NCBI RefSeq assembly: GCF_019649055.1 | Contig: NW_026570226.1 | Span: 186,001-250,000, forward strand | DNA length: 64,000 bases | From: Paramacrobiotus metropolitanus | Lineage: Eukaryota; Tardigrada; Eutardigrada; Parachela; Macrobiotidae | Direction: 5' to 3' | Shown: piece by piece, positions 1 through 21,994 of the stretch | How the letters are laid out: every line of letters begins with the position of its first letter | Position numbering within the stretch: the first letter of the stretch is position 1 | The notes under the pieces: generated by a model | Seen by the model: the letters and a program-made list of their open reading frames with translations, nothing else | What the model was told of the DNA's origin: nothing | Databases searched by the model: none | Made by a program: the position numbers and the translations under genes

Positions 1-949
1 TCCGCGCACAACCAAGCCAATTATATTCCAGAACCACGCTCACACGCTGGCTGGGGTTATACAAGCTGTGCCCGCCTGTTCCCGTTTGATTCATGACCGT
101 TGGTTCGTGTATTTGTGTTTTTACATGGGCGTATGATCATCCCGGTTTTATATGGTAACCCTGTCATGTTGGCATGTCCTTAACGGCATCCATAGAAAAA
201 CTTATATACCTTGTAAATTGCCAGTTGAATTGTGACGTTATGTATATGCCCCGCAATGTATATTGCTGTGCTATGTACATATTCGTCGTCGCCTCTTTTT
301 ACTTGAAGCACTCTTCATGACTGTAGCGAGCGTGTGTCTGTGTGTGTTTTTCGTGCGGAGCAGTGTTGCGGGTGTGTGGGATCCTGAATGGTATGTTTAA
401 TTCTTCGACTGTGAACGCCCTTTTCCTGTACTGCCCGAAACATGCCGACCCTGGCCAACACACTTAAGAAATTGGATAGATGAAATCAATTATTAACATT
501 TGGCCAAGCGAGTGTCGCCTGTTTTGTGTGTACACACAACTTTGCCCCAATACACTGAATGGGATATACGTATTCGGCTTTTTTCTTTTCTTATTACCCC
601 TGCTCATTTCAATTGCATTATACAAGTCACGATATGTTGCCGACTTTTGCCAGCTCTCGGGTGTAGCAACAATGCCCGCATACATCGCTGCAGCGGCATA
701 TAACCCGGCTTAAGGAACGCACGGGAGTCGCCATCATGCACATTGGGAATGTAATTTGCAACAAATCGGATAACACGGGAATGTTATATATGCAAATGCA
801 CCGCCGCGGTTGGGGCTACTACGACGACAAAAACACGCTCTTGTGTACTGTACCGTAAAACGTCGCCGACATTTTGGTGTGCCGCCGAGTATATATATTG
901 CATACGCAGTGCTGTGTGTGCCGCCGAAAAATTGGCCCGTTTCGGTAAC
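1..949. other. Upstream flank of the amine receptor gene, no gene seen
   Basis: I see no supported coding sequence here. The short open frames on both strands lack recognisable domains, and several open only at non-ATG codons. The last part presumably holds the promoter and 5' UTR of the receptor that starts at 950; further non-coding 5' exons cannot be excluded. Confidence 0.5.
890..897 (+). promoter_or_regulatory. Possible TATA box before the receptor gene
   Basis: A run TATATATA lies about 55 bp before the first in-frame ATG (950) of the receptor. The spacing would allow a short 5' UTR. This rests on motif and position only, in an AT-rich genome where such runs are common. Confidence 0.2.
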
Positions 950-3900
950 ATGATCCATTCGGATTCGACGTCAACGGGACAGTTATGGAATTATAGTGTG
1001 TTTAATGTAACGTTTCCGGATGTAACGGCACATTATTTCAATAGATCACCAGCCGGAAATATTGTGCCCAATAATGCCCCAACGGAAGCGATCTCTTGCC
1101 AGCAAATCCCGGGGGAAAATATCCCCTTCCCCTCATGCTACACTTGGCCGCAGATTATCCTTTTTGCCTTTTTTATGGCCGTGGTTATGTTTATCATTGT
1201 CTTCGGCAATTTGCTTGTGATAATGCAAGTTCAACATTTTTCATTGTGCTTTGACTGTATTTGTGTGCACCTCGCCATTTACGATTAAGTAATCGGTTTG
1301 TGATTCTGATTGCAGATCGATTATGACCAACACGTCTTTGAAAACCGTTCAAAACTACCTTCTGGTCAGCTTGGCCATAGCTGACTGTATGGTGGGTGCC
1401 ATAATTATGCCTTTCTCCCTTGCCAATGATCTAATGGGATATTGGGCGTTTGGGGATATACTGTGTGATTTTTGGTGGGTTCACTAATCATCGTAAACAA
1501 TAAACTGCAAACATTTTATTGTGAACGTTATAGTGGACATAGGCTGCAGTTCAAACATGGCGGATTCTGATTCCTTAATGACGCTTTATTGGCTCATAGC
1601 TGCCTAGTTTATAATAATAAGTGTACACACATGCTATCAGGTGGTTGTTTTTAAACTGAAACCCCCCTACTTATGTTAATGCACAGTTCGGCTGAGTTAA
1701 GTGCACTAGAAATAAGATCGATAACCGATATATGAGAATTTCGAAAGCGGTGCTGATGCGCTAAGTATCAATTAATTCTTTTGTAGAAATGTGACATTTA
1801 ATTAAGACCACTCTACATTACAGTATTGTACACCGTACCTGGCCTTTACACAGGTGCAATTGAGACAACAGTTTTCGCTCTGGCTGTAAAATCTTGCAGA
1901 CTACTTAAATTTACGTTTCCAATGGTGTTTTATAATACTATAGCAATATTGAACGATAGAAAGATTTAAGTAATATTTGGTATGCTGAGTTTTATAGGTA
2001 AACAGGAATTGCATTCAGTAACTTTGCGACAGCAATTCTGTATCGTTGTCCGATATTTAATTAATGGATGGTGACTGGTGAGGTTTTACAGGAATGCTCC
2101 AATTTTGTGACCTTGATAAAATAACCACCTAACTATTCATGTGATCCGCACATCCAAATACTAATGCACTGATTTCTTACGGTGTTATTAAATAGTTTTT
2201 AAGATAAACCAATCATAGAGCTTAGATGTGTGCCACTAAAATTCTAGCTATAAAACTGAAATCAGCAGAAAGTTTCCTTACAATCATGCTTCATATCAAC
2301 CGGCAAAAGCCAGTCACTGTTTATACTATTACATAGTACAAATTATCAATAGAAGGGCAAGCGGTATTGCTGCTGAATTTGGTTTATTATAGAATAAAAC
2401 TACCTGAGAAAAGGTGAAGCGTTTTTAGTATGTGTAATCGTATCACAACAAAGTTTGGGAGGGATTTTAATATGGATGAGATTTTATACAGTTGAGTTGT
2501 CATAACAAGACAAGCTAATTTCCGAAAGAGGTGGAATAACTTGGAACCATCAAAGTCTTTTGTAGGAAATGATGTAATCCGCTGATCGATGGTGAGATCC
2601 AGGCAGAACAGACGTTCAGTCATGAAGTAAAGTTAATTACTCAAAGTTAATTTCTTGAGTACCCAAGGGGCTCGCAATCGACTTAAAGGCACCACTGTAT
2701 TGTTCGATCTTGCGGCTTGTCTTATTTTTTGACAAGTGCTGATAAGGTCAAAATCAGCGCAATCGCAAAGTACTCTTCAGTTGCCTACACTTCGTGCTTC
2801 GTGACAGTTACAAGGCCGTTGTACACCTACTCTATGCTTTGAGCGCATATCCGTGTTTCGTTGCATACTCGCACCGTAGTACGAGTATATGCACACATGT
2901 TTGTATTCCTCGTTTTGTGCATGCGTAATTAAACATAAATTATCCAAATATTCTCGTTCTACTCCGCACTGTAAGAATTTGCGCGAACGTTTTCGGACGA
3001 ACTTGATCATTATTGATTAACCTTTAGGTTTAGTGTAGACATTTCATTTAAGTTTTCCAGCTGCCTTCGTTTCCCATGGCGGTGCTCCCTACACAATACT
3101 TGCAACTACGGCAATTGCAAACATAGAAGTATGCGTATACGGTATAGATACTTGTATTTGTTCCTCAGATTTGTAATGCTGTTCTATGGTGTTACTGTTT
3201 TCAACCGCAGGATTCGCGCCGCTCTATGCATTGTTTAATCTTTTTCTGGGAATTTTTGGCAAAATTTTTATGCAACACTAAAATAGAAAAGAATTTTTTT
3301 CCCAGAAAATAAATATCTTTAGAGTGGGGCACATTAGGCTCTTATCGCTTACTGTATTTACATTGTTTTCATTCAGCTGCATAATACGGCAGTATAGTCT
3401 GCTTATGGCGAGAATAATATAAATGGTATTCCAATAACAATCAATATGTCTATGTGTACACCGAGAAAGCACATGTACAATATTATGTCTATGTGTACAC
3501 CGAGAAAGCACATGTACAATATTCTGTTCCTTGCTACTGTACGATTGTACAATTAAACTGGAAGCATCTGCAGTTTGTTGCAGTTTAGCATTTTTTACCC
3601 TTCAGGTGAATTTATAAGTAGCCAAATTTAAATAAACTGACTACGTACAAAAGTAGAATTTTCTAAAAGATTGTACCGTGTCCCTTACATATTTGTTTAC
3701 AAACAACGAAGTATTCGGGATTTTATGAACAAAAAATTGTAAATACTGTGCTGACAGTTCGGTACACAGTGACCTATGCCATTAGCAGAGAACAAGTAAG
3801 GTCCTTATTAATATAACAACTCACACCAGTTGGCAAAAAAACTTATTTATAAAACCCTTTCCAAGATTTCACACTTGACACAAAATGACCCATACGCTGA

Positions 3901-6894
3901 CGAGGAGCGGAACAGTAATGGACCGGGTGGAAAGTTTTGTGTCAACATTATCATATTAGATTTGTTCAAGACGTCAACACCAGGAGTAAAGTGTACATAC
4001 TAGACAAGGAGCGAACGGGATTCATTTCCTTTTAATGACTCTTCACGTTCTTTCCACAGTTTTAGCGCAGTGGCTGTAATGTGTGCGGATACTACATGCT
4101 TGAGAGAATCAACGTTTACTGATAGCGAAAGGCTTGTGTGTGGCACAAGTGTCGTAACTTGATCGATGATACAAGGCCGCTTTCTCTATACAGTGCTTTG
4201 CGTTCCGCCATTGAAACGAACTTTGTAGTGAATCCAGCAAAAACTTGCTGCATCAATTACCATTCCTTTAAATTTTGTATGACAAAATGGAAAAAAAAGC
4301 TATAAGCGTTTAAGCCGATGCATAAGTAAATTATTCAATACGCTCGGCAACACGGGATTTTTTAAAAAATCGCATATTGGCGATTCGACATTAATATTAC
4401 CTATTCAAGAGTTGACGCAACGCTTTCCGTGATGGAATCATAATTAGAATGATCTTGTAAGTCATGCACGCCAAGAGATAGCTAATCAATAAGATGTATA
4501 GTGTACCAGCCCTTTTAAAGGCGGGATTAAATAAAAACTGGTAGGTAGGTTGTATGCAGTACTATAAGGATAACCTTTTAATTTGCAACTGAGCTTTATC
4601 TGTCTTGTGCTGTTCTTCGAAATAAATTTGCGTACTTCAACGTATAAATTTTGTAAACTTAGTTAACTTAACCGAATGCTCATCACCGAATGCTTTTATG
4701 AGCTGCTTTTATTCGGTATATTTAATTTCAGCTTTTCCTTGCAATTACAGGTTGGCTCTGGATGTTTTGCTGTGTACTGCCAGTATTCTGAGTTTGTGCG
4801 CCATTAGCTTAGACCGCTACTGGAGCGTAACACAAGCGGTGACGTACCTCCAACGGCGGACACCCCGACGAGCGGCACTAATGATATTAGCTGTGTGGAT
4901 GTTATCATTGACAATTTCCGTGCCACCCATGTTCGGCTGGAAGAGTCCCCCCAATATGACGGAAATTGTCACATTTGCCAATGAGTCAGTCCGCGAAACA
5001 GCCTGGGTTAAGATTTGCTCAATAGGCGAAGATACCAGCGAGTATGCCATATTTTCCTCCCTGGGGTAAACACAAATAAACCCGTGTTTCAATGTGATCT
5101 TTCACTCAGGAAATCATTTTCTTATGACTAAGGAAAAAACGGGACAGTACTTGCTAGTGTCAACTGTGTTGCAGATCATTTTGGATTCCGCTAGCTGTCA
5201 TGTCGGTTGTGTATGTCCGAATTTACGCTGTAGCGCGAGCCAGAGCTACCGGTCCCGATAAGAAGAAACCGGATATCACCCCTGGTATTTTTAATACGAA
5301 ATGCTATTATCGTAGTAACTTCTACGTCGTATATGCTAAAATTTCTGCTAAAATACTGATTTAAATTTTATGCAATATTACTTCGGAAACTGAATCTATA
5401 AGCGTTGAAACATTTATACATATTTCGGTGCACGAGAATACAAAATCCATCAAAATAATGCTAATGAAAGTAATAATGAAAAATATTTTCGTAGAATTTT
5501 ATAATATATAATAATGCTTACAGTAATTATCATTTTTGCAAGGGGGGTGCCTGCATCACGGTCTTGCTTTCATAAATAAAGTTTGCGATCGTACTTACAG
5601 GGTTAATAGTTCGCTTTTAACGGATACGCATTTATACACTGTACGTATTGCGTAATTATGCTTTGATGTAGCTATTTATTATGAATATGAACATGTGGAA
5701 TTGCGCATAATGATTTGATTTTGAGCAGCCTCGAAGAACACCAAACCGTCGATATCATCAGCTGTACCTATTCCAGCCATTAAAGTCGACCCTAATCCGG
5801 CCAAGAGCAGACCGAGCTGCACAGCCGACACGCATCGGCCTAACAGTACGATTACGACCTACAGTAAGGATCATAACGAGAGGAAGCCCCTTCTGACAAA
5901 GCCCAGTCTGCGGCCGGAAGTGTCCGATCAGCATTTGCCGCTAACTAACGATGAGTCTAATTCGTATCCCGAGTCACGCTCCCCGTCTTCCGCCGACGAA
6001 ACACCGTCCAGCAGTTCGGAAAAGCCAGCCACAGCCGGCGGCGCTACCGCAGCGCCGGCGCGTACAGCACGCACCAAATACCACGGCACGAAACGCGACT
6101 ACGGAACACAAACGGAAACCATTATCCACGATGAGCAACGCCCCACCTACATTAACGACGATGAATATGCGGAAACGAGCAGCATTATGCTCTTGTCGGA
6201 ATTTGATTTCGATAAAAGATGGCGGGATTTTTTCGAGCGCTACTTTGCACCCTTGGAAGCCGCCGCGGCAGCGCGCGGTGTCAGCCAGCACGCCGTGCCA
6301 CGCTCCGTGTCGGAGAACAATAACCTGGCGGCACCCAATGGGACACTGGTCACGGCGGATGTGGCGGTCATTTCCACGGAATCGGTGCCTTACTGGCACC
6401 GTGTACGCCGCTGGATTACACCGCTGCTGCAGTGGCGCCGTGCTCGCACAACGACCGATAACCGCGGCTACCGACTGCAGGTCAATAAAGATGCACGGAA
6501 AAAGATCTCCCGCAAAAAAGCCAAAAAGCACGTGGGTAGTCGGAAGGCCACTGCCAGTGATTTTCAGGATGAAGCCGATCGGCGTAAGCGGCGCATACAG
6601 AAAGCCAAAGAACGCCGGGCGACACTGGTGGTCACACTGGTGATTGCCACGTTTGTCGCCTGCTGGATGCCTTTCTTCATTGTCTTGCCGCTGAAAGCCA
6701 TTTGTGGGGAAGAGCGCTGTCCCATGGATGCCAGGTTGTTTGCCGGATTTTTTTGGCTGGGATACTTCAACTCGGCGTTGAATCCGGTTATTTACACCAT
6801 TTTCAACCGGGATTTCCGAAAAGCTTTCATGCGGGTGCTGTTTGGTGCCAATTACAGTAGGAAAAAAGAGAATCGGCAAAAGGGCAAAACGTAA
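950..6894 (+). CDS. Biogenic-amine GPCR, alpha2-adrenergic-like octopamine/tyramine type
   Basis: Class A GPCR for a biogenic amine at the plasma membrane. Five exons keep frame: 950-1224, 1316-1474, 4751-5065, 5175-5284 and 5729-6894, giving about 674 residues. Visible features are N-glycosylation sites at N14, N19 and N31, TM1 around 65-92, the TM3 aspartate at about D149 that binds the amine, DRY at 166-168, a TM5 SSLGS serine cluster, an intracellular loop 3 of about 300 residues rich in Ser, Ala and Arg, CWMPFF in TM6 and NPVIYTIFN in TM7. PFSLAND-LMGYW in TM2 recalls alpha2-adrenergic-like octopamine receptors, while RTPRRAA and PPMFGW in TM4 recall 5-HT1 receptors, so ligand and subtype are inference. 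Intron 1 uses a GC donor (GCAAGT at 1225); intron 2 spans 3.3 kb. The ATG at 950 is the first in frame. Confidence 0.88.
1225..1315 (+). other. GC-AG intron 1 of the amine receptor
   Basis: The only donor that preserves frame and gives the family sequence across the TM1 end and loop 1 is GCAAGT at 1225-1230, with acceptor TTGCAG ending at 1315. The split codon AT|A restores the expected ...GNLLVI-I-SIMTN... stretch. A GT donor two to four bases further on breaks frame. Confidence 0.7.
3446..3523. repeat. Perfect 39-bp tandem duplication in receptor intron 2
   Basis: Two exact adjacent copies of a 39-bp unit (3446-3484 and 3485-3523) starting ATGTCTATGTGTACACC. It lies inside the 3.3-kb intron 2 of the receptor. 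The absence of differences suggests a recent duplication. Confidence 0.9.
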
Positions 6895-7720
6895 TTATCG
6901 TTGTTTTTTCTGTTTAGATAAACCTATAACAAAGGAACGATGCAGAGAAATTTTCTGGCTACAGTTTTATTGTGTTCTTTGCAAATAATTGTTGTCCCAT
7001 TTTGCCTGTCGGCATGGACAAAATCCGCTCATGCTTCCATTTGTGAAAGTTAGGTTTTTTGTTTTTTGTCTAGTTCCGTAGCAGTTTTGTCGTTACGATG
7101 TTCAGTGATTCTCAGATTAATAATCGAAACGAGTTGGATGACTTTCATTGCAGACTACTGGAATCTCTTTTATGATAATGCTGTTGTGCTCCGTGCAATA
7201 CGTCAAATAGTAATGCTCAACTGTGTGGAATAAAAATAAAATGCCGGAAATGCAAGTGCAATGTCCGTTATTTTTGCTTTTTTTGCAAGAGTTTCAACTG
7301 ATATTATACGAGTAGTAACAAGCAAGATATCACTGTATATCATAACAGAAAAAATAAGGCATGTACTTGGAACTGCCGAATTTTTAATAACCAACACATC
7401 AGTTGCAGTAAACTTACACCGAAAGTGGAATGGGTTACAGAAAGGCATCAGTTTCACAAAAGGTCAAAGTCCTAATATCAGACGTGTCGAACATCGCGCC
7501 CACGTCAAGCCATCTAAAATGCTACTGGAAGCATACCGCACATGGAATACGTAAGTGATTTCAACAAGAATAAAAAATTCATATAAACTAAATAAAACTT
7601 AAAAATTTATAATTTATCATTCATCACATTTAACTTGACTTTATCGGCACACAGATCGTTTCCGGTCACGGATCGAAAATACACAGCGCACAATAAATAC
7701 ATTCTTTTTATCCGGATTTT
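6895..7720. other. Convergent 3' region between receptor and PLC beta
   Basis: The plus-strand receptor and minus-strand PLC beta face each other here. Two overlapping-range AATAAA hexamers on the plus strand (7229-7234 and 7235-7240) could be polyadenylation signals of the receptor. The open frame at 7261-7554 has no recognisable domain and I do not call it. Confidence 0.4.
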
Positions 7721-16796
<9,076 letters not shown>

Positions 16797-19700
16797 TTTT
16801 GGAAGCACGTTTTGGAAAGTTGCAAGGAAGAACTGCTTGTCAAGACTACGATCCAGAAAACTGGCGTGGTGTTTCGGCTCTCACATTCCCATGCTTCATA
16901 ACTGCGTGAGAGTTTGCCGGTTTACACGGAGTACAACGGAACCGCTTAACAACACATTTCGTCTCGCTGGAAATCGATCGGGGCTTTGGTCATGCAGCTT
17001 TATAAAAATCCTAAAATGCAAAAGAAAGAAGAAGAATGATTCAATCCAGTTATTGATCGTTTATTTCTCGGCTGGCATGTCTAAGCGCACAGCGCAGCCA
17101 ACATATAACGCAATAAATAATATAACAAGTGCACTTGTGCTACGATCAGCTGGACCCAAACTTTTACAATTAGTCTTCTATGGGAAGGCGTGGTGTGAAA
17201 CAGCATCAGCCAGAAAAACCGTGGTACTATAAAATTATCAACAAGGGGTTTCATAATTATATTACCTACTGCCACATATGCGATCGTACACATGCTGCAT
17301 ACATATGTCCATGCATGCATATTTACGCAGGCAATAATATGTCCCTACAAAATTACGTTGCTGATCACTATAGTGGCTGCGACCATCAGCACCCACAGAA
17401 AAACACACGATTAAGTACCCTAGCTAACCATAAGGTGCAGCCACACTGCATGAACTGCAACACATACTTGCAGTCTTGCACCGCGTTTTAGGCATATAAT
17501 TATACGCTGCGATAAATACTGCATTACGTAGTAATACGTACAGTTTTATTGAAACGAAAAAAGAACAAAAACGTAAAACATGGGGAGACTGCAGAAGTAC
17601 TGCATACTATGTGCGCAAGGATTACAATAGACCATACCAAAAAATACAACATGAAACAAATTCTCGCATTTTTATGGCTTCATTGCAGTTGTGCATATTA
17701 TAAGCGAACATCATCGAGATAATTATTGACCGGAAATTATGTAGTATAGACCAGCGTCTGCTCACAAAACAATGTTTTTTAATTATCTAGGATGTATTAT
17801 AGGCACTCCTGTTCTAATGAAGGAGATGCTATTAATATTGGAAATGACGTAGCTAAGTAATAGGCAACAGCCACTTAATTAAGAGTTAAAAAAGCAAACA
17901 ATCAACATTACTTGATCTGCTGATTAGAAATTCAAAACAATTCTAACTGATATTAACATACCATATTATTATGTCTATACATTTATATATATAATATTTT
18001 CCTTCCAGTTTGAACATGTTGACTTATTACAACGAAAGCCAAATGCAGTGAGCTTCATCGTTTTGCATACATAATCAGCATTAATTTTAGCGAATAATTT
18101 ACGTGTTGGCCATTTTACACGAAAAAATTTTGTATTATATAGCTATACTTCTACTGAAAATGTGTACAAATGCGGGAAAGGAATGCGTGAAAGGGAAAGC
18201 AATGTTTTACGGGTAAAGTTTAAAAGGTAAATTTCATGGGAAGCGGTTCTCATTTTGCTTCCTGATAAATGTACACTCTCAAATAATTGTTACAGTATGT
18301 ATAAAACACTTCATGACGTTCAAATTTTGACGTAATAATTTCGAAAGCCCGGATGTGTGTACGAATGTCTCTGGTGCATTTTTGGTCAAATACTCATTTC
18401 ATTTTTGGGAGCGGATCTCCCGAGAGATCGAAAGACAACACCAAATCGACTGACTGGCTTGAACACCTTTTTACACTAATTTTATTAAAACATACTTTTT
18501 ACAACCTACTTGTCTATCAAACTATAAAGTCTCCGCCGAACTGCTTTCCAAAATATTTCACAAAATCCAAATTCGATTGTGATCTTTTCATGTAGTTTCT
18601 TGGTCACTTTTTAGAAGGATATACTACAACAGTTAGATGCCTGATTTGTGTGATATGTAATGTTTTCTGTTACCGATGTATTAACTAAATGTATATCGTA
18701 GCTTCACACAACTACAACAGTTTGTAACGTTCACACATTCAGTGTGTACTAGGTCATCAATAATGTCATGTAAAAGATGGCGTATTAAAATCAGGACCGA
18801 CATCTCCAGTTTTGTGTAGCATACTGCTGCATTAATAATACCTATAGCTAGTCTGCACATTCACCGTATTGCATAAACAACAATATTTCGCTTTTCAAAA
18901 TATGATTCGATGAAGACCTCAAAAACCGAAAAACTCTATATTGTGGCATTGTTAAGATTTGAAATATAATATTACAGTATTACTATACCCCCTAAATCCT
19001 TATACAATTGGGCTGCTCAAAATAATAACGCCTCGGGGATGTCGATCGCAATTTATCACTACGAAGAGCTTGCAAGGGATCCTCGCTCACTTAATAAACT
19101 CCTTTAAGTCTTCGATTCCTGAATTCATTGTCAGATTACTCGTTCAAAAAATCATTTACAGTCGTCTTTATTCTGAATACAGACCGGCGTTTCCATAAAC
19201 GCACACTCCTGCTCATTTACATAAACACATGTACCGGTACTGCAGTAATTTGTACACAAACATCGCTTACAATTAGATCAGCGCCATGTTTTCAAAATCG
19301 TCGATGTCCAGAAATCTGCCAAGCATGTATTTACCGTACACAGCAAGGAGTTATGAAAATAGAAAAATAAAATCGTGTGACTACCTAGCCTAAGAATATC
19401 ATCCCGCGTGGTAGTTTTTTGGTTAGGGAGAACTATGGTAACAGCTACTGTTGCCTGTATTATTTTGAGCAAACTAAGGCAAATGTTTTAATTTTTCAAA
19501 ACTTTATCACGGCCGTTACTTCAATTCTTCAACGTAGTTCTATACGTCTTGGTCGTACTAAGAAAGCCTGCTTACAGAATTATGTTCAGAAACCATTGTG
19601 GAAAATTATTAAGCTCGGGGGCTTAGTATTTTAGCCATTTACCCAACACCATCCTATCGGCATTTGAATTCCATTGCCTGCACAGTATTTTAATAAAAAT

Positions 19701-21701
19701 CGATATACTCCACAAGAGCGGCTAGAGATGATTGTTATAAAAGTGCAGTTCATATCCGGTTCAAACCCGATTCAAATGCGACATGTAAGCTTCTGCAGGC
19801 ACTTGCTTTTGTATGGCATTAGAAAAGTTGCATAAACGGTCGTACTCAAATGCTCTGCAGTGTTTTCTTGCGGTGAATGCCGACAATATGATTAATGCTC
19901 AAAGTACAACAAACGGTGGGGACAGTACGCGAGCAATTTATAAAAATTGTTTTATTTAATAAAACTTGGAAGATTCGAAGATTCAAAACACAAATCGGCA
20001 TGCATTTACATTCGGGATAAAAATGAAGAGAGCATGCACATATGTACAGTACAGCGTATGATGACTAATTACACGGGAGTCGCATCTTAAGATAATCATG
20101 GCAGTGTGTGTAGCTGAACAGGTAAGTCTGTACTGTTGTGCTTCTATTATGCTCCAGAGAGCATTTTAAGTATATAAATCTAAAAAAAATTATGCTGGAA
20201 AAAACAAAACCATGCCAAGATTGAATTCGGTAAATGTACGCACATCTATAAAGTCCTGGAAAATTACGTCAGTATTGTAAACCGAGCCGAGAATGGTCCA
20301 GGAAAAACTAATGTCTCTGATGGTTAAGAGTATAAGAGAAACACTAGAGACTAGATGCAAATATGTAGACAGATAGCTATAGCTGGAAGAAGCCAAAAGC
20401 GAAAATAAAGACAAAAGACCGTTTTGTGTTTGTAAGCATTTGTGGCGCTGCCTTGCGTAGTGGTGGTAATATTATTTTGAAGAGTAAAAATAAATTCAGC
20501 TATTCTTAAAAATACAAATTGTGGAAAAAACACATTCCTGTAGTGAAAGTACTTACGTTTTCCCATGAGCATAAGAGAGGGATGAAATTAGCGTATCACC
20601 AAGGACAACATTTAAGTATAGCGCATTATATCCTTATCCGTGGCATAAATAAGAATGAATGATAATGTTAACAAGCTAGCATCGGTTGGGAATAAATTGT
20701 GCCTAAACGCTCTCAACGCATAAGCTGGCATGGTTCGCCAGAGGCGCTTAAATTTGTTAACGTTGAGGAGGAACAAATACAACTGTCCGTAGCTGCTGCT
20801 GGTGCTGCTTGTGCCATGTACAAGTCACAGTTTTTCGTAATACGTCGCTGTTGTATACTTATTCGATAACATTCTCCAAGCGGAAGGCAATGGCTCCGCC
20901 GCTGCATACATATACATTTAGGACTGCACAGCGTGCAGGATAAATATGTTCGTGCTGTCGAGGTTGATAGCAGGGTTCGGTGGTGTGACTCGGGATGAAA
21001 CTATTGCAGAGGAAGAGCACAGACAACATTATAGCGATCTACGCAGTAACGCAGCTGCTTGTGTGTATGATGCAGCGCCAGTGTGTTGTATATAAATGCG
21101 GCGAAGGGGGAGAAAGTTTGCTTCCAGAAAAACTAATCGATATTGTCTATGCTAAGTGCTAACAATATGACGATGTAGAGCTAATCGAATGTTTGATGGA
21201 TAACCGGTGCTCCTACCGTTAATGTCGGTGCTGCGTTCGCGAAATGTTATATATATGTATCTTCACTTTGAATTAGCCCGGCATAACCTCTAAGCGGTTC
21301 TATAATTACAGACTCAGCCGCTTTCTGCACTACCGGCTTTGTGCACCAAAAATTTAATTTTGTTTCTACACCAGAATTGTTTGCATCATAATTTATTCGA
21401 TGTTAGTACAATCATTGTTACTGTTTAAATCTGCTCTTGGCAGTGGGCACTGTAATTTTAATGCTTTGACATTCACTGGCAGCCGACAGGTCTGCGCTTA
21501 CTCAACACACAATTTTCACGCATACTGACGTGTTGTACTGTCCTGCATACTCTATACGACAACAATAGTGCGATACCGGCTACTGTAAAAATTAGTAGCC
21601 CGCAAAAAGTTGAAAGAAATACTCATAGTTGAATGGCGTTATTTAATACTGGTAGCCTTTATGTGGATCATAAGCAGGTTTTCTTGGCAGCACATAATAA
21701 T
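16797..21701. other. Gene-poor region upstream of PLC beta
   Basis: About 4.9 kb of AT-rich DNA in which I see no supported gene. Its lower-coordinate end should hold the PLC beta promoter and any non-coding 5' exons. The longer open frames (16837-17232, 17180-17491, 18353-18595, 19128-19370, 20190-20414) have no recognisable domains and no splice context linking them. Confidence 0.5.
20947..21093 (+). CDS. Possible small ORF, 48 codons, unrecognised
   Basis: An ATG at 20947 opens a short frame that runs through a charged stretch (RDETIAEEEHRQHYSDL) and ends at TAA after a CC doublet. It precedes the cysteine-rich ORF pair by about 0.6 kb. No domain is recognised and chance is a good explanation; recorded because its composition is more protein-like than its surroundings. 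Confidence 0.12.
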
Positions 21702-21994
21702 ATGCCTTGCAGGAAAATTGGATTTTTCGTACTATTGGTCGCGAATCTGTCGTTATCGAGCGCATTTGTATTCTAAATGCCCCTGGTAAAATACCCGACA
21801 AATTTAACGTTGTACGGAAAGTTTGCATCGATCATAACTGTTGTACTGTAGAATTCGTGCAATATTCTTATGTAAGATGTTCAAACCTAACTAACGTTAA
21901 CTCGAATTACACTTATTACAGTACCGGCAAATGCAAAACGAAAGAAGTCAAAATTATCTGCCACTGTGTGTTTGACTGTAATAATTGCCACTGA
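21702..21994 (+). CDS. Possible secreted cysteine-rich protein, split between two frames
   Basis: An ATG at 21702 opens a 24-codon frame that reads like a signal peptide (basic start, then FFVLLVANLSLSSA) and stops at 21774-21776. The frame starting at 21707 overlaps it and continues to TGA at 21992-21994. It encodes about 75 residues after the overlap with ten cysteines (including a CC pair and a closing CxC-x4-C-x2-C) and two N-glycosylation sites (NLT, NYT). No intron with matching phase joins the two frames. Readings are a frameshifted gene or pseudogene, a sequence error, or a separate exon starting after CCTTGCAG at 21712. The cysteine pattern suggests a small secreted, perhaps cystine-knot-like, protein; family unknown. 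Confidence 0.35.

Noticed and set aside
5974-6879. 301-codon minus-strand frame opposite the last receptor exon
   Set aside because: Shadow of the GC-rich receptor coding exon; no recognisable protein.
17180-17491. 103-codon plus-strand frame with CxxC pairs
   Set aside because: No recognisable zinc-finger spacing and no splice context; treated as chance.
19758-19768. GGTTCAAACCC, resembling a tRNA B box
   Set aside because: No matching T-stem complement, A box or acceptor stem at tRNA distance on that strand.
20190-20414. Minus-strand hydrophobic frame
   Set aside because: Ser/Leu-rich chance frame with no family and no neighbouring exons.
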